DNA from: Oceanobacillus limi
GTDB lineage: Bacteria; Bacillota; Bacilli; Bacillales; Amphibacillaceae
DNA length: 64,000 bases
Assembly (NCBI RefSeq): GCF_900111445.1
Contig: NZ_FOHE01000013.1
Location: 41,126-105,125, forward strand
Direction of reading: 5' to 3'
This document shows, piece by piece, positions 16,998-27,422 of the stretch (the first letter of the stretch is position 1; the number at the start of each line of letters is the position of its first letter). The notes under the pieces were generated by a model. It saw only the letters and a list, made by a program, of their open reading frames with translations, was not told the DNA's origin and did no database searches. The translations under genes and the position numbers were made by a program.

Positions 16998-17915
16998 ATG
17001 AAAAGATTCTTTAAATTATCAGTTGTATGGATGTTAATGCTGGGAGTTGTTGTAGGCATTGGTCTTCCAGTTCATGCGAATGAGTCTGACAGTATTGATG
17101 AAAAGCTAGGTGTTCCAATTGTTGTTTATGGTGATACGTTAACGGATGAACAAAAATCAGAAACAAGACAATTATTAGAAGTATCTGATCCAGAAATGGT
17201 TGATGAGTACACCGTGACAGCAGAGGATTTAGTAAATTATATCGATGGGAATCCGAATGCGAGAATGTTTTCTTCTGCCAAAATTACCATGGAGGAAGAA
17301 GGTCAAGGATTAACAGTAAATATCGTGACCCCTGAGAATATTACAGAGGTAACGAATGAAATGTATGCAAATGCACTTTTAACTGCGGGAGTGGAGAATG
17401 CTACAGTCGATGTTGCATCACCGGTAAAAGTAAGTGGTCATTCCGCATTAACTGGAATATACAAGGCTTATGATGTAGAAGGTATTGAGTTAGATAAGGA
17501 ACGAATGGAACTAGCTAACGAAGAACTTGGAGTAGCAACAGACCTTGCTGAAAAGGAAGGGATGAGCCAAGAAAAGGTAAGTGAGTTACTGACGGAGATT
17601 AAAAAAGCAATTGCTGATCAAAATCCTGCCTCTGTTGAAGATATCGAACGGATTGTTCAAGAGCAGTTAGAGAAAATGGAGATAACGTTAAGCGACGAAG
17701 ATCGTCAAATGTTAATCAATTTATTTGATAAAATGAGAGATCTTAATATAGACTTCGATCAAGTTAAAAATCAATTGAATGATATTGCTTCGAAAGTTCA
17801 AGATCAGTTGAATGAAATAATAAATGATGAAGGCTTTTGGGAAAAGGTAGGAGATTTCTTTAACAAATTCTTTGAATTGTTGAGTGATTTCTTTAATGGA
17901 TTATTCGCAGGCTAA
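16998..17915 (+). CDS. Exported DUF1002 protein (YpuA-like)
   Basis: 305 residues. Signal peptide: basic MKRFFK, hydrophobic core to about residue 25, cleavage near VHA-NE. The mature part has the DUF1002 pattern seen in B. subtilis YpuA: KLGVPIVVYGDTL, then TAEDLVNYI, MFSSAKITMEEEGQGL and VENATVDVASPVKVSGHSAL. The C-terminal third is acidic and helical and ends in an amphipathic stretch rich in Phe (FFNKFFELLSDFFNGLF). Extracellular or wall-associated; function unknown. AAAGGGGAAAG before the ATG. Own terminator follows. Confidence 0.85.
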   Translation: MKRFFKLSVVWMLMLGVVVGIGLPVHANESDSIDEKLGVPIVVYGDTLTDEQKSETRQLLEVSDPEMVDEYTVTAEDLVNYIDGNPNARMFSSAKITMEEEGQGLTVNIVTPENITEVTNEMYANALLTAGVENATVDVASPVKVSGHSALTGIYKAYDVEGIELDKERMELANEELGVATDLAEKEGMSQEKVSELLTEIKKAIADQNPASVEDIERIVQEQLEKMEITLSDEDRQMLINLFDKMRDLNIDFDQVKNQLNDIASKVQDQLNEIINDEGFWEKVGDFFNKFFELLSDFFNGLFAG

Positions 17916-17937
17916 AACGTCATAATATAATAATTAG

Positions 17938-17969
17938 AAGGGCTCCTTTTAAAGGTGGCTCTTTTTTTT
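17938..17969 (+). terminator. Imperfect terminator of the DUF1002 gene
   Basis: AAGGGCTCC and GGTGGCTCTT pair with one bulge and one mismatch around a TTTTAAA loop, followed by eight T residues. Confidence 0.6.
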
Positions 17970-18158
17970 ATGTAGTATTTTTATACAACTTAAGACATAG
18001 GCTTAAATAACAGTATTAACACGTTTATAGAAGCAATAATGCTAATAATTTGTTAAAACAAATCTTTTAAATCAAAAGAATTTATTAATTTTTTGTAAAA
18101 ATTTAATGAAATTAAATATAATTAATAGTATAATATTTTAAGAGGTCAAATAAACCTC

Positions 18159-18173
18159 ATATTTCAGAAAAAT
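18159..18173 (+). promoter_or_regulatory. CodY-like box upstream of opp operon 1
   Basis: ATATTTCAGAAAAAT differs from the CodY consensus AATTTTCWGAAAATT at three positions. It lies about 25 bases downstream of a TATAAT (18129-18134) and 29 bases before the oppA start, fitting a repressor or roadblock position. AT-rich background makes chance matches possible. The preceding 17970-18128 is very AT-rich and otherwise featureless. Confidence 0.45.
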
Positions 18174-18201
18174 CAAAACAAACTTCAAGGAGGGTCTTTG
18201 A

Positions 18202-19917
18202 ATGAATTGGAAGAGATGGTCATTATTTTTGGCTTTAGTTTTAACAATGGGAATTTTCCTAGCTGCTTGTGGTGATGATGAAGAAGCAGGTGGAGATGAT
18301 GGACAGGATCCGGGAACTGAGGAAACAGATTCTGGAGAAGATAATGGTAACTCAGAGGGAGAAGGAGAAGGTGAATCCGGTCTTGCTGCCGATCAAACAC
18401 TAAATGTGAATATTAAAACAGAACCACCTTCGTTACATCCAGGATTAGCAACGGACACAACTTCAGGAGCAGTTCTTGATCAGGTGTTTGAAGGTCTTAT
18501 GCGTATAAATCAGGATGGTGAAGTAGAACCAGCTATGGCAGAAGATCAGCCTGAGGTGTCTGATGATCTTACTACGTATACGTTTACTATACGCGAAGAT
18601 GCCACTTGGTCGAATGGTGATCCTGTAACAGCTCAAGACTTTGAATATGCTTGGAAATGGGTTTTAGATCCTGAAAATGCTGATACAGATTATGCTTACC
18701 AGCTGTATGTGATTAAAGGAGCACAGGATGCTAAAGAAAATGGTGGATCATTAGATGATGTAGGAATTACAGCTGAAGATGATAAGACATTGGTAGTTGA
18801 ACTTCAACAACCAACACCGTATTTCTTAGACTTAACTGCTTTTTATACTTATTACCCAGTAAATCATAATGTCGTTGATGGTGTTGATGATTGGGCGCAG
18901 GATGTTACAGAGACATATGTAACAAATGGTCCATTCCTATTGGAATCATGGGAACATAAAGATCAAATCGTACTTAAGAAAAATCCTGAATATTGGGATG
19001 CTGATACCGTAAATCTTGAAACAATCAACATGTATATGGTAGATGATGAAAATACAGCATTCCAAATGTTTAATAATGGGGAGTTAGATTGGGTTGGAGA
19101 TCCTACTGACTCACTTCCTTTATCAGCAATACCTGCATTAAAAGAAGAAGGTTCATTAAATATTTCATCTTTGGCAGGCGTATATTACTATGCATTTAAT
19201 ACGGAAGAAGCGCCATTTGATAACGTGAATATCAGAAAAGCCTTTGCTTCAGCGGTTAACCGTGAAGGTATTGTTCAAAGCATTACCCAACGTGAAGAAC
19301 AACCAGCAATGGCCTTAGTTCCTCCGTCAATTTGGGAAGAAAACGCGGAAGGTTACTTTGCTGATAACGATGCAGATCAAGCAAAAGAATATTTGGAAGC
19401 TGGATTAGAAGAATTAGGATTAGACGAGTTGCCACCTATTCAACTTTCATACAATACAGATGAAGCACATGCTGCTATAGCTCAAGCTGTTCAAGATATG
19501 TGGAGAGAAAATCTTGGAGTCGATGTAGAATTAAACAACGAAGAATGGAATGTTTACCTTGATACTATGGGTGAAGGAAACTTCCAAGTTGGCCGAATGG
19601 GATGGTTAGCAGACTTTAATGATGCTATTAACTTCCTAGAAATTTTCCAATCTGTTGGTGGAAATAACTATACAAATTGGGAGGATGAAGAATACTCCGA
19701 TTTACTAGAGCAATCAAGAACTGAGACAGATGATGCAGCTCGCAAAGAGATTTTACGTGAAGCGGAAGGAATCTTTATGGATGCTATGCCAATTTCCCCT
19801 GTGTATTTCTACACAAACGCATGGGTTAACAAAGATTATGTGAAAGATGTTGCCGTATCAGGACTTGGTGGAGTTCAATATAAATGGGGTTACATTTCTG
19901 ATGCGAAAGAAGAGTAA
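18202..19917 (+). CDS. oppA: Oligopeptide ABC transporter substrate-binding lipoprotein (operon 1)
   Basis: 571 residues. Lipoprotein signal: MNWKRWSLFLALVL, then lipobox LAAC with Cys23 as lipidation site, followed by an acidic Gly/Glu/Asp linker. The rest is a family 5 extracellular solute-binding domain: SLHPGLATDTTSGAVLDQVF, the TFTIREDATWSNGDPVTAQDF block and VNREGI. It captures extracellular peptides and hands them to OppBC. Start supported by AAGGAGGG 9 bases upstream. First gene of oppABCDF; a terminator-like hairpin between it and oppB would give extra binding-protein mRNA. Confidence 0.92.
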   Translation: MNWKRWSLFLALVLTMGIFLAACGDDEEAGGDDGQDPGTEETDSGEDNGNSEGEGEGESGLAADQTLNVNIKTEPPSLHPGLATDTTSGAVLDQVFEGLMRINQDGEVEPAMAEDQPEVSDDLTTYTFTIREDATWSNGDPVTAQDFEYAWKWVLDPENADTDYAYQLYVIKGAQDAKENGGSLDDVGITAEDDKTLVVELQQPTPYFLDLTAFYTYYPVNHNVVDGVDDWAQDVTETYVTNGPFLLESWEHKDQIVLKKNPEYWDADTVNLETINMYMVDDENTAFQMFNNGELDWVGDPTDSLPLSAIPALKEEGSLNISSLAGVYYYAFNTEEAPFDNVNIRKAFASAVNREGIVQSITQREEQPAMALVPPSIWEENAEGYFADNDADQAKEYLEAGLEELGLDELPPIQLSYNTDEAHAAIAQAVQDMWRENLGVDVELNNEEWNVYLDTMGEGNFQVGRMGWLADFNDAINFLEIFQSVGGNNYTNWEDEEYSDLLEQSRTETDDAARKEILREAEGIFMDAMPISPVYFYTNAWVNKDYVKDVAVSGLGGVQYKWGYISDAKEE

Positions 19918-20004
19918 AACCTATTAAACTACACTTTGTAGAAACGAAGGGACTTATCACCAACGTTTCTCTATAAAACTGTATTTTCAGTTGAATAACA
20001 GTTA

Positions 20005-20034
20005 TAGGGGTGATTGATTTCACCCCTATTTTTT
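20005..20034 (+). terminator. Intra-operon terminator between oppA and oppB
   Basis: Perfect 9-bp stem TAGGGGTGA / TCACCCCTA (20005-20013, 20020-20028) followed by TTTTTT. As the downstream genes need transcription too, it probably acts as a partial terminator that sets a high oppA to oppBCDF ratio. A weaker hairpin (AGAAACG / CGTTTCT) lies at about 19940. Confidence 0.75.
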
Positions 20035-20154
20035 CAATTTTATAGATCATTTTAGGTACTATTCTAAATATTTTATATTTAATCCATTTAGCATTGGAAG
20101 ACAAGTATTTAAAGTGTTTTGGATATATCGAATAGATTATGGAGGTGTTAAGGG

Positions 20155-21090
20155 TTGGCTAAATACCTAGTAAAACGAATAGGGTTTATAATTGTTTCGC
20201 TATTTTTAATAATTACAATTACGTTTTTCCTTATGCAAGCAGCTCCAGGAGGTCCGTTTGCATCTGAACGTGCATTGCCTCCTGCTATTGAAGAACAGAT
20301 GAACGAAGCCTACGGTTTGAATGATCCTTTACATGTTCAATATTTTGACTACCTTTTAAGTGCGATAACTTTTGATTTTGGACCATCGTTTAAATATGCT
20401 GGCCAGGAAGTTACAGATATTATAAAAAGGAGTTTTCCTTACTCACTAATTCTTGGGTTAGAAGCAATATTTATCGCATTATCTATTGGGGTTTTATTAG
20501 GAGTTATTGCTGCACTTAAACATAATAGATTTGGTGATTATACAGCAATGGTTATTGCGGTGTTAGGTATTTCCGTGCCAAGCTTTATTATGGCAACTAT
20601 TTTACAGTATATATTTTCGATACAGTTGAGTGTATTACCAGTTGCTAGATTTGAATCATTTGCACATAGTATATTGCCGGCAGTTGCTTTGGCAACAACA
20701 CCTTTAGCTTTTATTGCACGATTAATGCGATCAAGTATGTTAGAGGTGTTGAATTCAGATTACATTAAAACAGCAAAGTCAAAAGGATTAAGTCAAAGAG
20801 TGGTTACATATAAACATGGAATACGAAATGCGATTTTACCTGTCATTTCATACCTTGGCCCACTTGTTGTTTCGATTTTAACAGGGAGCTTTGTTATCGA
20901 GAAAATATTCGGTATTCCAGGGTTAGGTAGTGAGTTTGTTGAAAGTGTTACCAACCGTGACTATACAATAATTATGGGAACCACGGTTTTCTTTAGTTTG
21001 CTTCTTTTATTTTCTATATTAATTGTCGACCTTATCTACGGCTTAGTAGACCCTCGTATAAAAGTGGCTAGAAGTGGTGGTGAAAAGTAG
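20155..21090 (+). CDS. oppB: Oligopeptide ABC transporter permease OppB (operon 1)
   Basis: 311 residues, six membrane segments, binding-protein-dependent transport inner-membrane fold. N-terminal [21 protein letters not shown] and the cytoplasmic EAA-type loop [12 protein letters not shown]...GIRNAILP identify OppB/DppB. It forms the membrane channel with OppC and docks OppD/OppF. TTG start after GGAGGTGTTAAGGG; no ATG near. The stop codon is followed directly by the oppC ATG. Confidence 0.92.
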   Translation: MAKYLVKRIGFIIVSLFLIITITFFLMQAAPGGPFASERALPPAIEEQMNEAYGLNDPLHVQYFDYLLSAITFDFGPSFKYAGQEVTDIIKRSFPYSLILGLEAIFIALSIGVLLGVIAALKHNRFGDYTAMVIAVLGISVPSFIMATILQYIFSIQLSVLPVARFESFAHSILPAVALATTPLAFIARLMRSSMLEVLNSDYIKTAKSKGLSQRVVTYKHGIRNAILPVISYLGPLVVSILTGSFVIEKIFGIPGLGSEFVESVTNRDYTIIMGTTVFFSLLLLFSILIVDLIYGLVDPRIKVARSGGEK

Positions 21091-22014
21091 ATGGAACAAA
21101 CACAGTTGAAAGATAAAGATTTTAGACCTATTCAGGATTTTCAAGGTGATGCAGAAAAAATAGCTGGTGAAAGTACGTCCTATTGGAAGGATGCATGGCG
21201 TCGATTTAAAAAGAATAAACTGGCGCTAGCTGGTATTATAGTCATTATTTTATTAGGTATAATGGCGTTTATTGGTCAACCGATATCAGGCGAAGATTAT
21301 CGATCCAATGATTTGCTAAGTGCTAACCAGCCCCCCTCAGCAGATCACTGGTTTGGAACAGATAATTTAGGAAGAGATATATTTGCGAGAACATGGGAAG
21401 GTGCAAAGATTTCTCTTTTCATTGGTCTGATGGCCGCACTTTTAGATCTAATTATTGGTATTATTTGGGGATCTATTGCTGGCTTTTTTGGTGGTAAAAC
21501 AGATGAATCAATGATGCGAATCGCTGATATTTTGTATGGTGTTCCATATTTACTTGTTGTAATTTTATTAATGGTTGTCATGGATCAAGGACTATGGACA
21601 ATGATCATTGCAATGACGGTCACAGGATGGATTAATATGGCAAGGATAGTACGTGGGCAAGTCATGCAGCTTCGAGCTGAGGAGTATGTAATGGCAGCGA
21701 AATCACTTGGTGCGGGTAATTTTAGACTATTGTCTAAACATTTAATTCCAAATACACTAGGGCCAATTCTTGTTACCTTAACATTAACTGTACCAAATGC
21801 TATTTTCACAGAAGCCTTTTTAAGCTTTTTAGGCCTAGGGGTTCCAGCACCGCTTGCAAGCTGGGGAACGATGACAAACGATGCATTAGGTGCATTTCAA
21901 TATTATCCATACCAGCTTTTCTTCCCGGCATTTTTTATCTGTTTAACGATGTTAGCGTTTAATGTTATTGGAGACGGTTTACGAGATGCACTAGACCCTA
22001 AAGAGCGTAAGTGA
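21091..22014 (+). CDS. oppC: Oligopeptide ABC transporter permease OppC (operon 1)
   Basis: 307 residues. A cytoplasmic N-terminal extension with WRRFKKNKLALAG is typical of OppC, followed by six membrane segments and the EAA loop YVMAAKSLGAGNFRLLSKHL. Second half of the transmembrane channel for peptides. ATG begins directly after the oppB stop, indicating translational coupling. Confidence 0.92.
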   Translation: MEQTQLKDKDFRPIQDFQGDAEKIAGESTSYWKDAWRRFKKNKLALAGIIVIILLGIMAFIGQPISGEDYRSNDLLSANQPPSADHWFGTDNLGRDIFARTWEGAKISLFIGLMAALLDLIIGIIWGSIAGFFGGKTDESMMRIADILYGVPYLLVVILLMVVMDQGLWTMIIAMTVTGWINMARIVRGQVMQLRAEEYVMAAKSLGAGNFRLLSKHLIPNTLGPILVTLTLTVPNAIFTEAFLSFLGLGVPAPLASWGTMTNDALGAFQYYPYQLFFPAFFICLTMLAFNVIGDGLRDALDPKERK

Positions 22015-22033
22015 TGGAAGGAGATAATACATT

Positions 22034-23062
22034 ATGAAAAAACTATTAGAAGTTAATGATCTTTCTGTATCCTTTGATACCTACGGTGGGGAAGTACAAG
22101 CAGTTCGAGGTGTTTCGTTTGAATTAAATGAAAAAGAAACATTAGCAATTGTAGGGGAATCAGGGTCAGGAAAAAGTGTTACTGCCCAATCGCTCATGCA
22201 ACTAATACCCATGCCGCCGGGGAAATTTGTTGGCGGATCCATAATGTTTGAAGGTGAAGATCTAACAGGAAAATCAGAAAAACAAATGCAGCGCATTCGA
22301 GGAAAAGAAATAAGTATGATTTTCCAAGATCCAATGACCTCTCTAAATCCTACAATGACGATTGGGAATCAAATAGGTGAGGGGCTTATCAAACATCAAA
22401 ACTTATCCAAAAAAGAAGCACATAATCGTGCTATTGAACTACTAGAGCTCGTAGGAATACCTAATCCAGAGGCTCGAGTTAAACAATATCCTCATCAGTT
22501 TTCGGGTGGAATGCGCCAACGTGCAATGATTGCCATTGCATTGGCTTGTAATCCTAAAGTTTTGATCGCTGATGAACCAACCACAGCTTTAGATGTTACC
22601 ATTCAAGCACAAATCATGGACTTAATGAGAGATTTACAAGATAAGACGAATACAGCCATTATTTTAATTACACATGATTTAGGTGTTGTGGCAAATGCTG
22701 CAAGTAGGGTCGTTGTAATGTATGGAGGGAAAATAGTAGAAACAGGTAAAGTAGATGAAATTTTTTATAATCCAAAACATCCATACACATGGGGACTATT
22801 AGGTTCCATGCCGAAAATCGAAAATAAGGATGAAGAGTTACAATCAATTCCTGGTTCGCCACCAGATTTATCAGATCCTCCAAAAGGGTGTCCTTTTGTA
22901 TCGCGTTGTCCCTATGCAATGGAAGTTTGTAAAAATCATATGCCGGAATATACGGATGTATCTAATACGCAGAAGACAGCATGTTGGTTAACAGATGAAC
23001 GTGCACCAAAAGTTGAAATTCCTAAGTCAGCGGTTGTAGGAGGTGCAAAAATACATGGATAA
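22034..23062 (+). CDS. oppD: Oligopeptide ABC transporter ATPase OppD (operon 1)
   Basis: 342 residues. Walker A GESGSGKS, signature FSGGMRQRA, Walker [13 protein letters not shown], and H-loop ITHDLGVV. The C-terminal oligopeptide/dipeptide extension has the Cys pattern [15 protein letters not shown] plus a later Cys, known from DppD-type ATPases as a possible Fe-S site. Drives uptake with OppF in the cytoplasm. AAGGAG 12 bases upstream of the ATG. Overlaps oppF by 8 bases. Confidence 0.93.
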   Translation: MKKLLEVNDLSVSFDTYGGEVQAVRGVSFELNEKETLAIVGESGSGKSVTAQSLMQLIPMPPGKFVGGSIMFEGEDLTGKSEKQMQRIRGKEISMIFQDPMTSLNPTMTIGNQIGEGLIKHQNLSKKEAHNRAIELLELVGIPNPEARVKQYPHQFSGGMRQRAMIAIALACNPKVLIADEPTTALDVTIQAQIMDLMRDLQDKTNTAIILITHDLGVVANAASRVVVMYGGKIVETGKVDEIFYNPKHPYTWGLLGSMPKIENKDEELQSIPGSPPDLSDPPKGCPFVSRCPYAMEVCKNHMPEYTDVSNTQKTACWLTDERAPKVEIPKSAVVGGAKIHG

Positions 23063-24041
23063 CACAAAGGAAAAATTATTAGAAATCAAAGAATTAAAAA
23101 GACACTTTAAAGTTGATCGAAAGAATGTATTAAAAGCAGTTGATGGTATAACCTTTGATATCTTTAAAGGGGAGACATTTGGTCTAGTTGGAGAATCAGG
23201 GTGTGGAAAATCTACTGCGGGAAGAACTATACTAAGGCTGTATGAAGCCACTGCTGGTAAAGTAGAATTTCAGGGTAAGAATGTACACTCGAAAAAGTCG
23301 AAGAAAGAATTAAAGAATTTCAACCGTAAAATGCAAATGATTTTCCAAGATCCGTATGCATCATTAAACCCTAGAATGACAGTCAAGGATATCATAGCTG
23401 AAGGTATTGATATTCATGGAATCATAAAAGATAAAAAGGAACGTACAAATAGGGTTAACGAGTTATTAGAAACGGTTGGACTGAATTCCGAACATGGAAA
23501 TCGCTACCCTCATGAATTTAGTGGTGGTCAACGTCAACGGATTGGAATTGCAAGAGCACTGGCTGTTGACCCAGAGTTTATTGTTGCGGATGAACCAATT
23601 TCTGCACTTGATGTTTCTATTCAAGCACAGGTTGTTAATTTATTAAAGAGGCTACAGAAAGAGCGTAATTTAACCTATCTATTTATTGCCCATGATCTTT
23701 CTATGGTTAAACATATCAGTGATCGTATTGGGGTTATGTATTTAGGTAATATGGTAGAAGTCGCACCGAGCGATGAATTATATGAAGATCCCTTACACCC
23801 CTATACTCGTGCACTATTAAGTGCAATACCAGTAGCAAACCCTGAAGTTGAACGTTCTAGGGAAAGGATAATAATTGAGGGGGATGTGCCAAGTCCTGTA
23901 AATCCACCGAGTGGATGTCGCTTTAGAACAAGGTGTCCACTTGCTATGGATGTGTGTGCTAAAGCAGTTCCAGAATTTAAAGAGTATAAAAATGGTCATT
24001 GGGTGGCTTGTCATTTATATGATAAAGATCACCAGAATTAA
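23055..24041 (+). CDS. oppF: Oligopeptide ABC transporter ATPase OppF (operon 1)
   Basis: 328 residues from the ATG at 23055. The frame is open from a GTG at 23043, but that codon is part of the AGGAGGTG ribosome site, so 23055 is preferred. Walker [10 protein letters not shown], signature [10 protein letters not shown], Walker [13 protein letters not shown], and the C-terminal Cys pattern [15 protein letters not shown]. Partner ATPase of OppD. Last gene of operon 1, followed by a terminator. Confidence 0.92.
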   Translation: MDNTKEKLLEIKELKRHFKVDRKNVLKAVDGITFDIFKGETFGLVGESGCGKSTAGRTILRLYEATAGKVEFQGKNVHSKKSKKELKNFNRKMQMIFQDPYASLNPRMTVKDIIAEGIDIHGIIKDKKERTNRVNELLETVGLNSEHGNRYPHEFSGGQRQRIGIARALAVDPEFIVADEPISALDVSIQAQVVNLLKRLQKERNLTYLFIAHDLSMVKHISDRIGVMYLGNMVEVAPSDELYEDPLHPYTRALLSAIPVANPEVERSRERIIIEGDVPSPVNPPSGCRFRTRCPLAMDVCAKAVPEFKEYKNGHWVACHLYDKDHQN

Positions 24042-24054
24042 TTGAAGTAAATAG

Positions 24055-24098
24055 AAAAAAGAACTTGTCCTTTATAAATTTGGATGAGTTCTTTTTTT
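24055..24098 (+). terminator. Terminator of opp operon 1
   Basis: GAACTTGTCC pairs (two wobble pairs) with GGATGAGTTC around an 11-base loop, extended by A-run and T-run; ends in seven T residues. It is flanked by A on the left so may also work in reverse. Confidence 0.8.
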
Positions 24099-24294
24099 GT
24101 TGAATTTAAAAAAATCAGTTATTTAACGACGCAGAAAATTAAGAATTTTCATTGTGAGCCTATCAGTTAACGGGTAGATAAATTTTTTTAAGTTTTGTAA
24201 ATATAAGATAAGCACACCTTTAAACCCTTTAATGACAATGATTTGAAGGTAAATTTTTTCCGACAAAATTCGAGCGATTTCTACTAAAATAAAA

Positions 24295-24309
24295 ATTTTT
24301 CTAAAAATG
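24295..24309 (+). promoter_or_regulatory. CodY-like box A upstream of opp operon 2
   Basis: ATTTTTCTAAAAATG, three mismatches to AATTTTCWGAAAATT, located just upstream of a TATAAT at 24335-24340. The 24099-24492 gap is otherwise AT-rich with a weak hairpin and no gene seen. Confidence 0.35.
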
Positions 24310-24371
24310 GGGTGCATTTTTACTAGATAGGTAGTATAATATTCAACATGCAGTAAAAATTAATAACGCAA

Positions 24372-24386
24372 AATTATCAGAATAAT
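24372..24386 (+). promoter_or_regulatory. CodY-like box B upstream of opp operon 2
   Basis: AATTATCAGAATAAT, three mismatches to the CodY consensus and internally symmetrical, about 32 bases downstream of the TATAAT at 24335. Confidence 0.45.
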
Positions 24387-24428
24387 TTAAACAATAATAA
24401 TAAGTAACGAATTTATTAATAATAAGAG

Positions 24429-24464
24429 AAGGTACACCCTAGAGAAGGTTGTTGCACCTTTTTA
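24429..24464 (+). terminator. Possible leader attenuator before opp operon 2
   Basis: AAGGTACA (24429-24436) pairs with TGCACCTT (24453-24460) with one mismatch, followed by TTTTTA. It lies in the untranslated leader 29 bases before the oppD start. The stem is short, so this is tentative. Confidence 0.3.
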
Positions 24465-24492
24465 TATCATTAAGTAATAGGGGGATATTGAA

Positions 24493-25503
24493 ATGTCTGA
24501 AAAACTTTTGGAAATAAAAAATTTAAAGACATCATTTCGTATCAAAGATGATTATTATGCAGCGGTGGATAATTTATCCCTAAGTGTTAACAAAAACGAA
24601 GTACTAGCTGTGGTAGGTGAGTCAGGTTGTGGGAAAAGTGCTTTAGCATTCTCTGTAATGGGCCTTCATACCCGTGCGAAGATAGAAGGGAATATTTTAT
24701 TTAAAGACCATGACATTGCTAATATTTCATCAAATGACTTAAATAATTTACGTGGAAACGAAATGGGTATGATTTTCCAGGATCCACTTACATCACTTAA
24801 TCCACTAATGGAAATTGGTGACCAAATTGGCGAAACGTTAATTTTGCATAATAAGGATTTATCGGCCGAAAAACGTAAAGAAAAAATTATTGGATTATTA
24901 GATAAAGTTGGAATTCCTCGTCCAGAACGTGTTTATAAGCAATTTCCACATGAGTTATCTGGTGGAATGAGACAGCGTGTAATGATCGCAATGGCTATTG
25001 CAAATGAGCCAGAATTATTAATAGCAGATGAACCAACAACGGCATTAGATGTGACGATCCAATCTCAGATTCTAGAACTTATTAATGAACTGAAGGAAGA
25101 TATGAACGCAGGGATCGTGTTGATTACACACGACCTTGGTGTTGTTGCGGAAATGGCTGACCGCGTTGCAGTTATGTACGCAGGACAAATTGTTGAAATC
25201 GCGGATGTTCACACATTATTTGAAAGTCCTAAACATCCATATACAAGATCATTATTAAACTCTGTACCAAATGCCGATAAGGCACAAGATAAATTGCATG
25301 TTATACAAGGGATCGTACCTGCTTTGCAAAACCTTCCAAGAGAAGGGTGTCGCTTTAAAGCAAGAATTCCGTGGGTGGATGATTCGGAACACGAGGAAAA
25401 CCCAGAGCTACATGAAGTAACGCCGGGGCATTTTGTGCGTTGTACATGTTATAAGCACTTTGATTTCCCTGAAAGTAAGGAGGAGCAACATGGCATTTCT
25501 TAA
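24493..25503 (+). CDS. oppD: Oligopeptide ABC transporter ATPase OppD (operon 2, lactococcal type)
   Basis: 336 residues. Walker [10 protein letters not shown], signature LSGGMRQRV, Walker [14 protein letters not shown]-loop LITHDLGVV. The C-terminal extension reads [11 protein letters not shown] and later [10 protein letters not shown]: the second and third Cys of the usual GCxFxxRCP pattern are missing. From memory this is the form found in lactococcal OppD and streptococcal AmiE. First gene of the DFBCA operon; oppF begins inside its 3' end (14-base overlap). GGGGG precedes the ATG. Confidence 0.9.
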   Translation: MSEKLLEIKNLKTSFRIKDDYYAAVDNLSLSVNKNEVLAVVGESGCGKSALAFSVMGLHTRAKIEGNILFKDHDIANISSNDLNNLRGNEMGMIFQDPLTSLNPLMEIGDQIGETLILHNKDLSAEKRKEKIIGLLDKVGIPRPERVYKQFPHELSGGMRQRVMIAMAIANEPELLIADEPTTALDVTIQSQILELINELKEDMNAGIVLITHDLGVVAEMADRVAVMYAGQIVEIADVHTLFESPKHPYTRSLLNSVPNADKAQDKLHVIQGIVPALQNLPREGCRFKARIPWVDDSEHEENPELHEVTPGHFVRCTCYKHFDFPESKEEQHGIS

Positions 25504-26425
25504 TGTAGAAGACTTAAAAGTACATTTCCCTATTAAAGGTGGTATTTTCGGACGCACGGTAGATCATGTGAAAGCAGTTGACGGTGTTTCCTTATCACTT
25601 GAAAAGGGGACCACATATGGCCTTGTTGGTGAATCTGGATCAGGGAAAACAACAACTGGCCGCGCAATTATAGGCTTAAACAAAATTACGTCTGGGAAAG
25701 TGATGTTTGAAGGTAAAGACATTACGAATAATATAAGTCGTGGACGGTCGGAATTCAGAAAAGACGTACAAATGATTTTTCAGGATCCGTATTCTTCTTT
25801 AAATCCCAAAAAGCGAGTTATAGATATAGTAGCAGAGCCATTGCGAAATTATGAAAAATTATCGAAAAAAGAAGAGAAAATACGTGTTCAAGAATTACTC
25901 GAATTAGTTGGACTAAGTCCAGAAAGTATTCTTAAGTATCCACATGAATTCTCTGGTGGTCAACGTCAGCGTATTGGTATCGCACGAGCGATAGCGTTAA
26001 AACCTAAACTAATTATAGCGGATGAACCAGTTTCAGCACTTGATGTATCGGTACAAGCACAGGTATTAAACTTTATGCAAGATATTCAAAAAGAATTAGA
26101 TTTAACGTATCTATTTATTGGGCACGATTTAGGTGTTATTAAACACATGTGTGACAATATTGGGATAATGTATAAAGGTCGCTATGTAGAAGAAGGTACT
26201 GCGGATGATATATTCTCGAACCCACAACATATTTATACGAAGCGTTTAGTTGCGGCAATTCCGGATATTGATCCGAGAAAACGTCAAGAACAACATGAGT
26301 TCCGTCAAGAAGTAAAAGCGGAATACGAGCAATCCTATAACGATTACTTTGATGACGAAGGTTTAGCCTATCCGTTACAACCTGTATCTGATACACATCG
26401 TGTGGCTTTACCTGAGAAAGGTTGA
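25490..26425 (+). CDS. oppF: Oligopeptide ABC transporter ATPase OppF (operon 2)
   Basis: 311 residues from the ATG at 25490, chosen because AAGGAGGAG lies 5-6 bases upstream; the open frame extends further up into oppD but without a ribosome site. Walker A GESGSGKTT, signature [10 protein letters not shown], Walker B LIIADEPVSALD. Instead of the Cys-rich end of operon 1 OppF it has a charged tail with EYEQSYNDYFDDEGLAYPLQ and ends VALPEKG, without cysteines. The same tail is in the operon 3 copy. Energises import with OppD. Confidence 0.9.
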   Translation: MAFLNVEDLKVHFPIKGGIFGRTVDHVKAVDGVSLSLEKGTTYGLVGESGSGKTTTGRAIIGLNKITSGKVMFEGKDITNNISRGRSEFRKDVQMIFQDPYSSLNPKKRVIDIVAEPLRNYEKLSKKEEKIRVQELLELVGLSPESILKYPHEFSGGQRQRIGIARAIALKPKLIIADEPVSALDVSVQAQVLNFMQDIQKELDLTYLFIGHDLGVIKHMCDNIGIMYKGRYVEEGTADDIFSNPQHIYTKRLVAAIPDIDPRKRQEQHEFRQEVKAEYEQSYNDYFDDEGLAYPLQPVSDTHRVALPEKG

Positions 26426-26430
26426 TTGAT

Positions 26431-27393
26431 ATGTGGAAATTTACTGTACGAAGAATTTTAATAATGATTCCTCAAATAATTTTGTTAAGTGTTTTAGTAT
26501 TTATCATGGCAAAAATGATGCCAGGTGATGCACTCTCTGGAATGGTAGATCCAAACGTAGATCCAGAAAGATTAGATGAAATTCGTGAAAATTTAGGTTG
26601 GAATGACCCATGGCATATACAATATGCGGACTGGGTTGGCGGAGTTTTCCAAGGTGACCTCGGACAGTCATTCCGTTTTAAAATGCCAGTAACCGAAATT
26701 ATTGGGCAACGTATTGTAAACACGTTTTGGTTATCTGTTGCAACATTAGTATTTACGTATTTGATATCTATTCCACTTGGAATTACTAGTGGTCGATATA
26801 ACGATTCTTTACTTGATCAAGCTATTACGAGTTATACGTATATCGGATTTGCAACACCGTTATTTATTTTCGCACTCGTAATGCTATGGGTATTTGGATT
26901 TATGCTTGGGTGGTTCCCTACAAGTGGTAGTGTAGCCCCAGGATTAGAGCCAGGAACATTTGAGTATGTAATGAGTAAAATTTATCATCTAATATTACCT
27001 GCGTTTTCAATGGCGTTAATAACGACGGTTAATACAGTTCAGTATTTAAGAAGTGAAATTATTGACACGAAACAGAAGGACTTTATTCTTACGGCAAGAG
27101 CAAAAGGAGCTTCAGAATCAAGAGTTTATAACCGTCACATTCTTAGAAACTCGCTATTACCGATTGCTGCTTTCTTCGGATTTGAGATTACGGGATTAAT
27201 TGGGGGTACCGTTTTTGTTGAGAACATCTTCGGTTATCCAGGAATGGGACAACTATTCTTAGAGTCCATTACATTACGTGACTATAGTGTTGTAACATCT
27301 GTAGTACTATTGTTTGGTATTGCGTCTATATTAGGTGCGTTATTGTCAGATATTATCTTAAGTCTCGTAGATCCACGTATTCGTATTAAATAA
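26431..27393 (+). CDS. oppB: Oligopeptide ABC transporter permease OppB (operon 2)
   Basis: 320 residues from the ATG at 26431; the frame also opens at a TTG at 26422, but GAGAAAGG is better placed for the ATG and the paralogous gene in operon 3 starts at the same residue (MWKF). Six membrane segments; the EAA loop reads FILTARAKGASESRVYNRHILRN in two pieces. Forms the peptide channel with OppC. Almost identical in protein sequence to the operon 3 copy while many third codon positions differ. Confidence 0.9.
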   Translation: MWKFTVRRILIMIPQIILLSVLVFIMAKMMPGDALSGMVDPNVDPERLDEIRENLGWNDPWHIQYADWVGGVFQGDLGQSFRFKMPVTEIIGQRIVNTFWLSVATLVFTYLISIPLGITSGRYNDSLLDQAITSYTYIGFATPLFIFALVMLWVFGFMLGWFPTSGSVAPGLEPGTFEYVMSKIYHLILPAFSMALITTVNTVQYLRSEIIDTKQKDFILTARAKGASESRVYNRHILRNSLLPIAAFFGFEITGLIGGTVFVENIFGYPGMGQLFLESITLRDYSVVTSVVLLFGIASILGALLSDIILSLVDPRIRIK

Positions 27394-27422
27394 CAATTAG
27401 GTAAACAGTGAGGTGAGGAAAA

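Noticed and set aside
24421..24470. T-box leader before opp operon 2
   Set aside because: GGTACACC and the terminator-like stem recall a T-box, but the AGGGTGGNACCGCG element and the stem I specifier region are absent.
25320..25500. Loss of Fe-S cysteines in OppD/OppF of operons 2 and 3 as a new feature
   Set aside because: The RIPW and RCTCY ends are, from memory, normal for lactococcal OppD and streptococcal AmiE, so this is a family trait.
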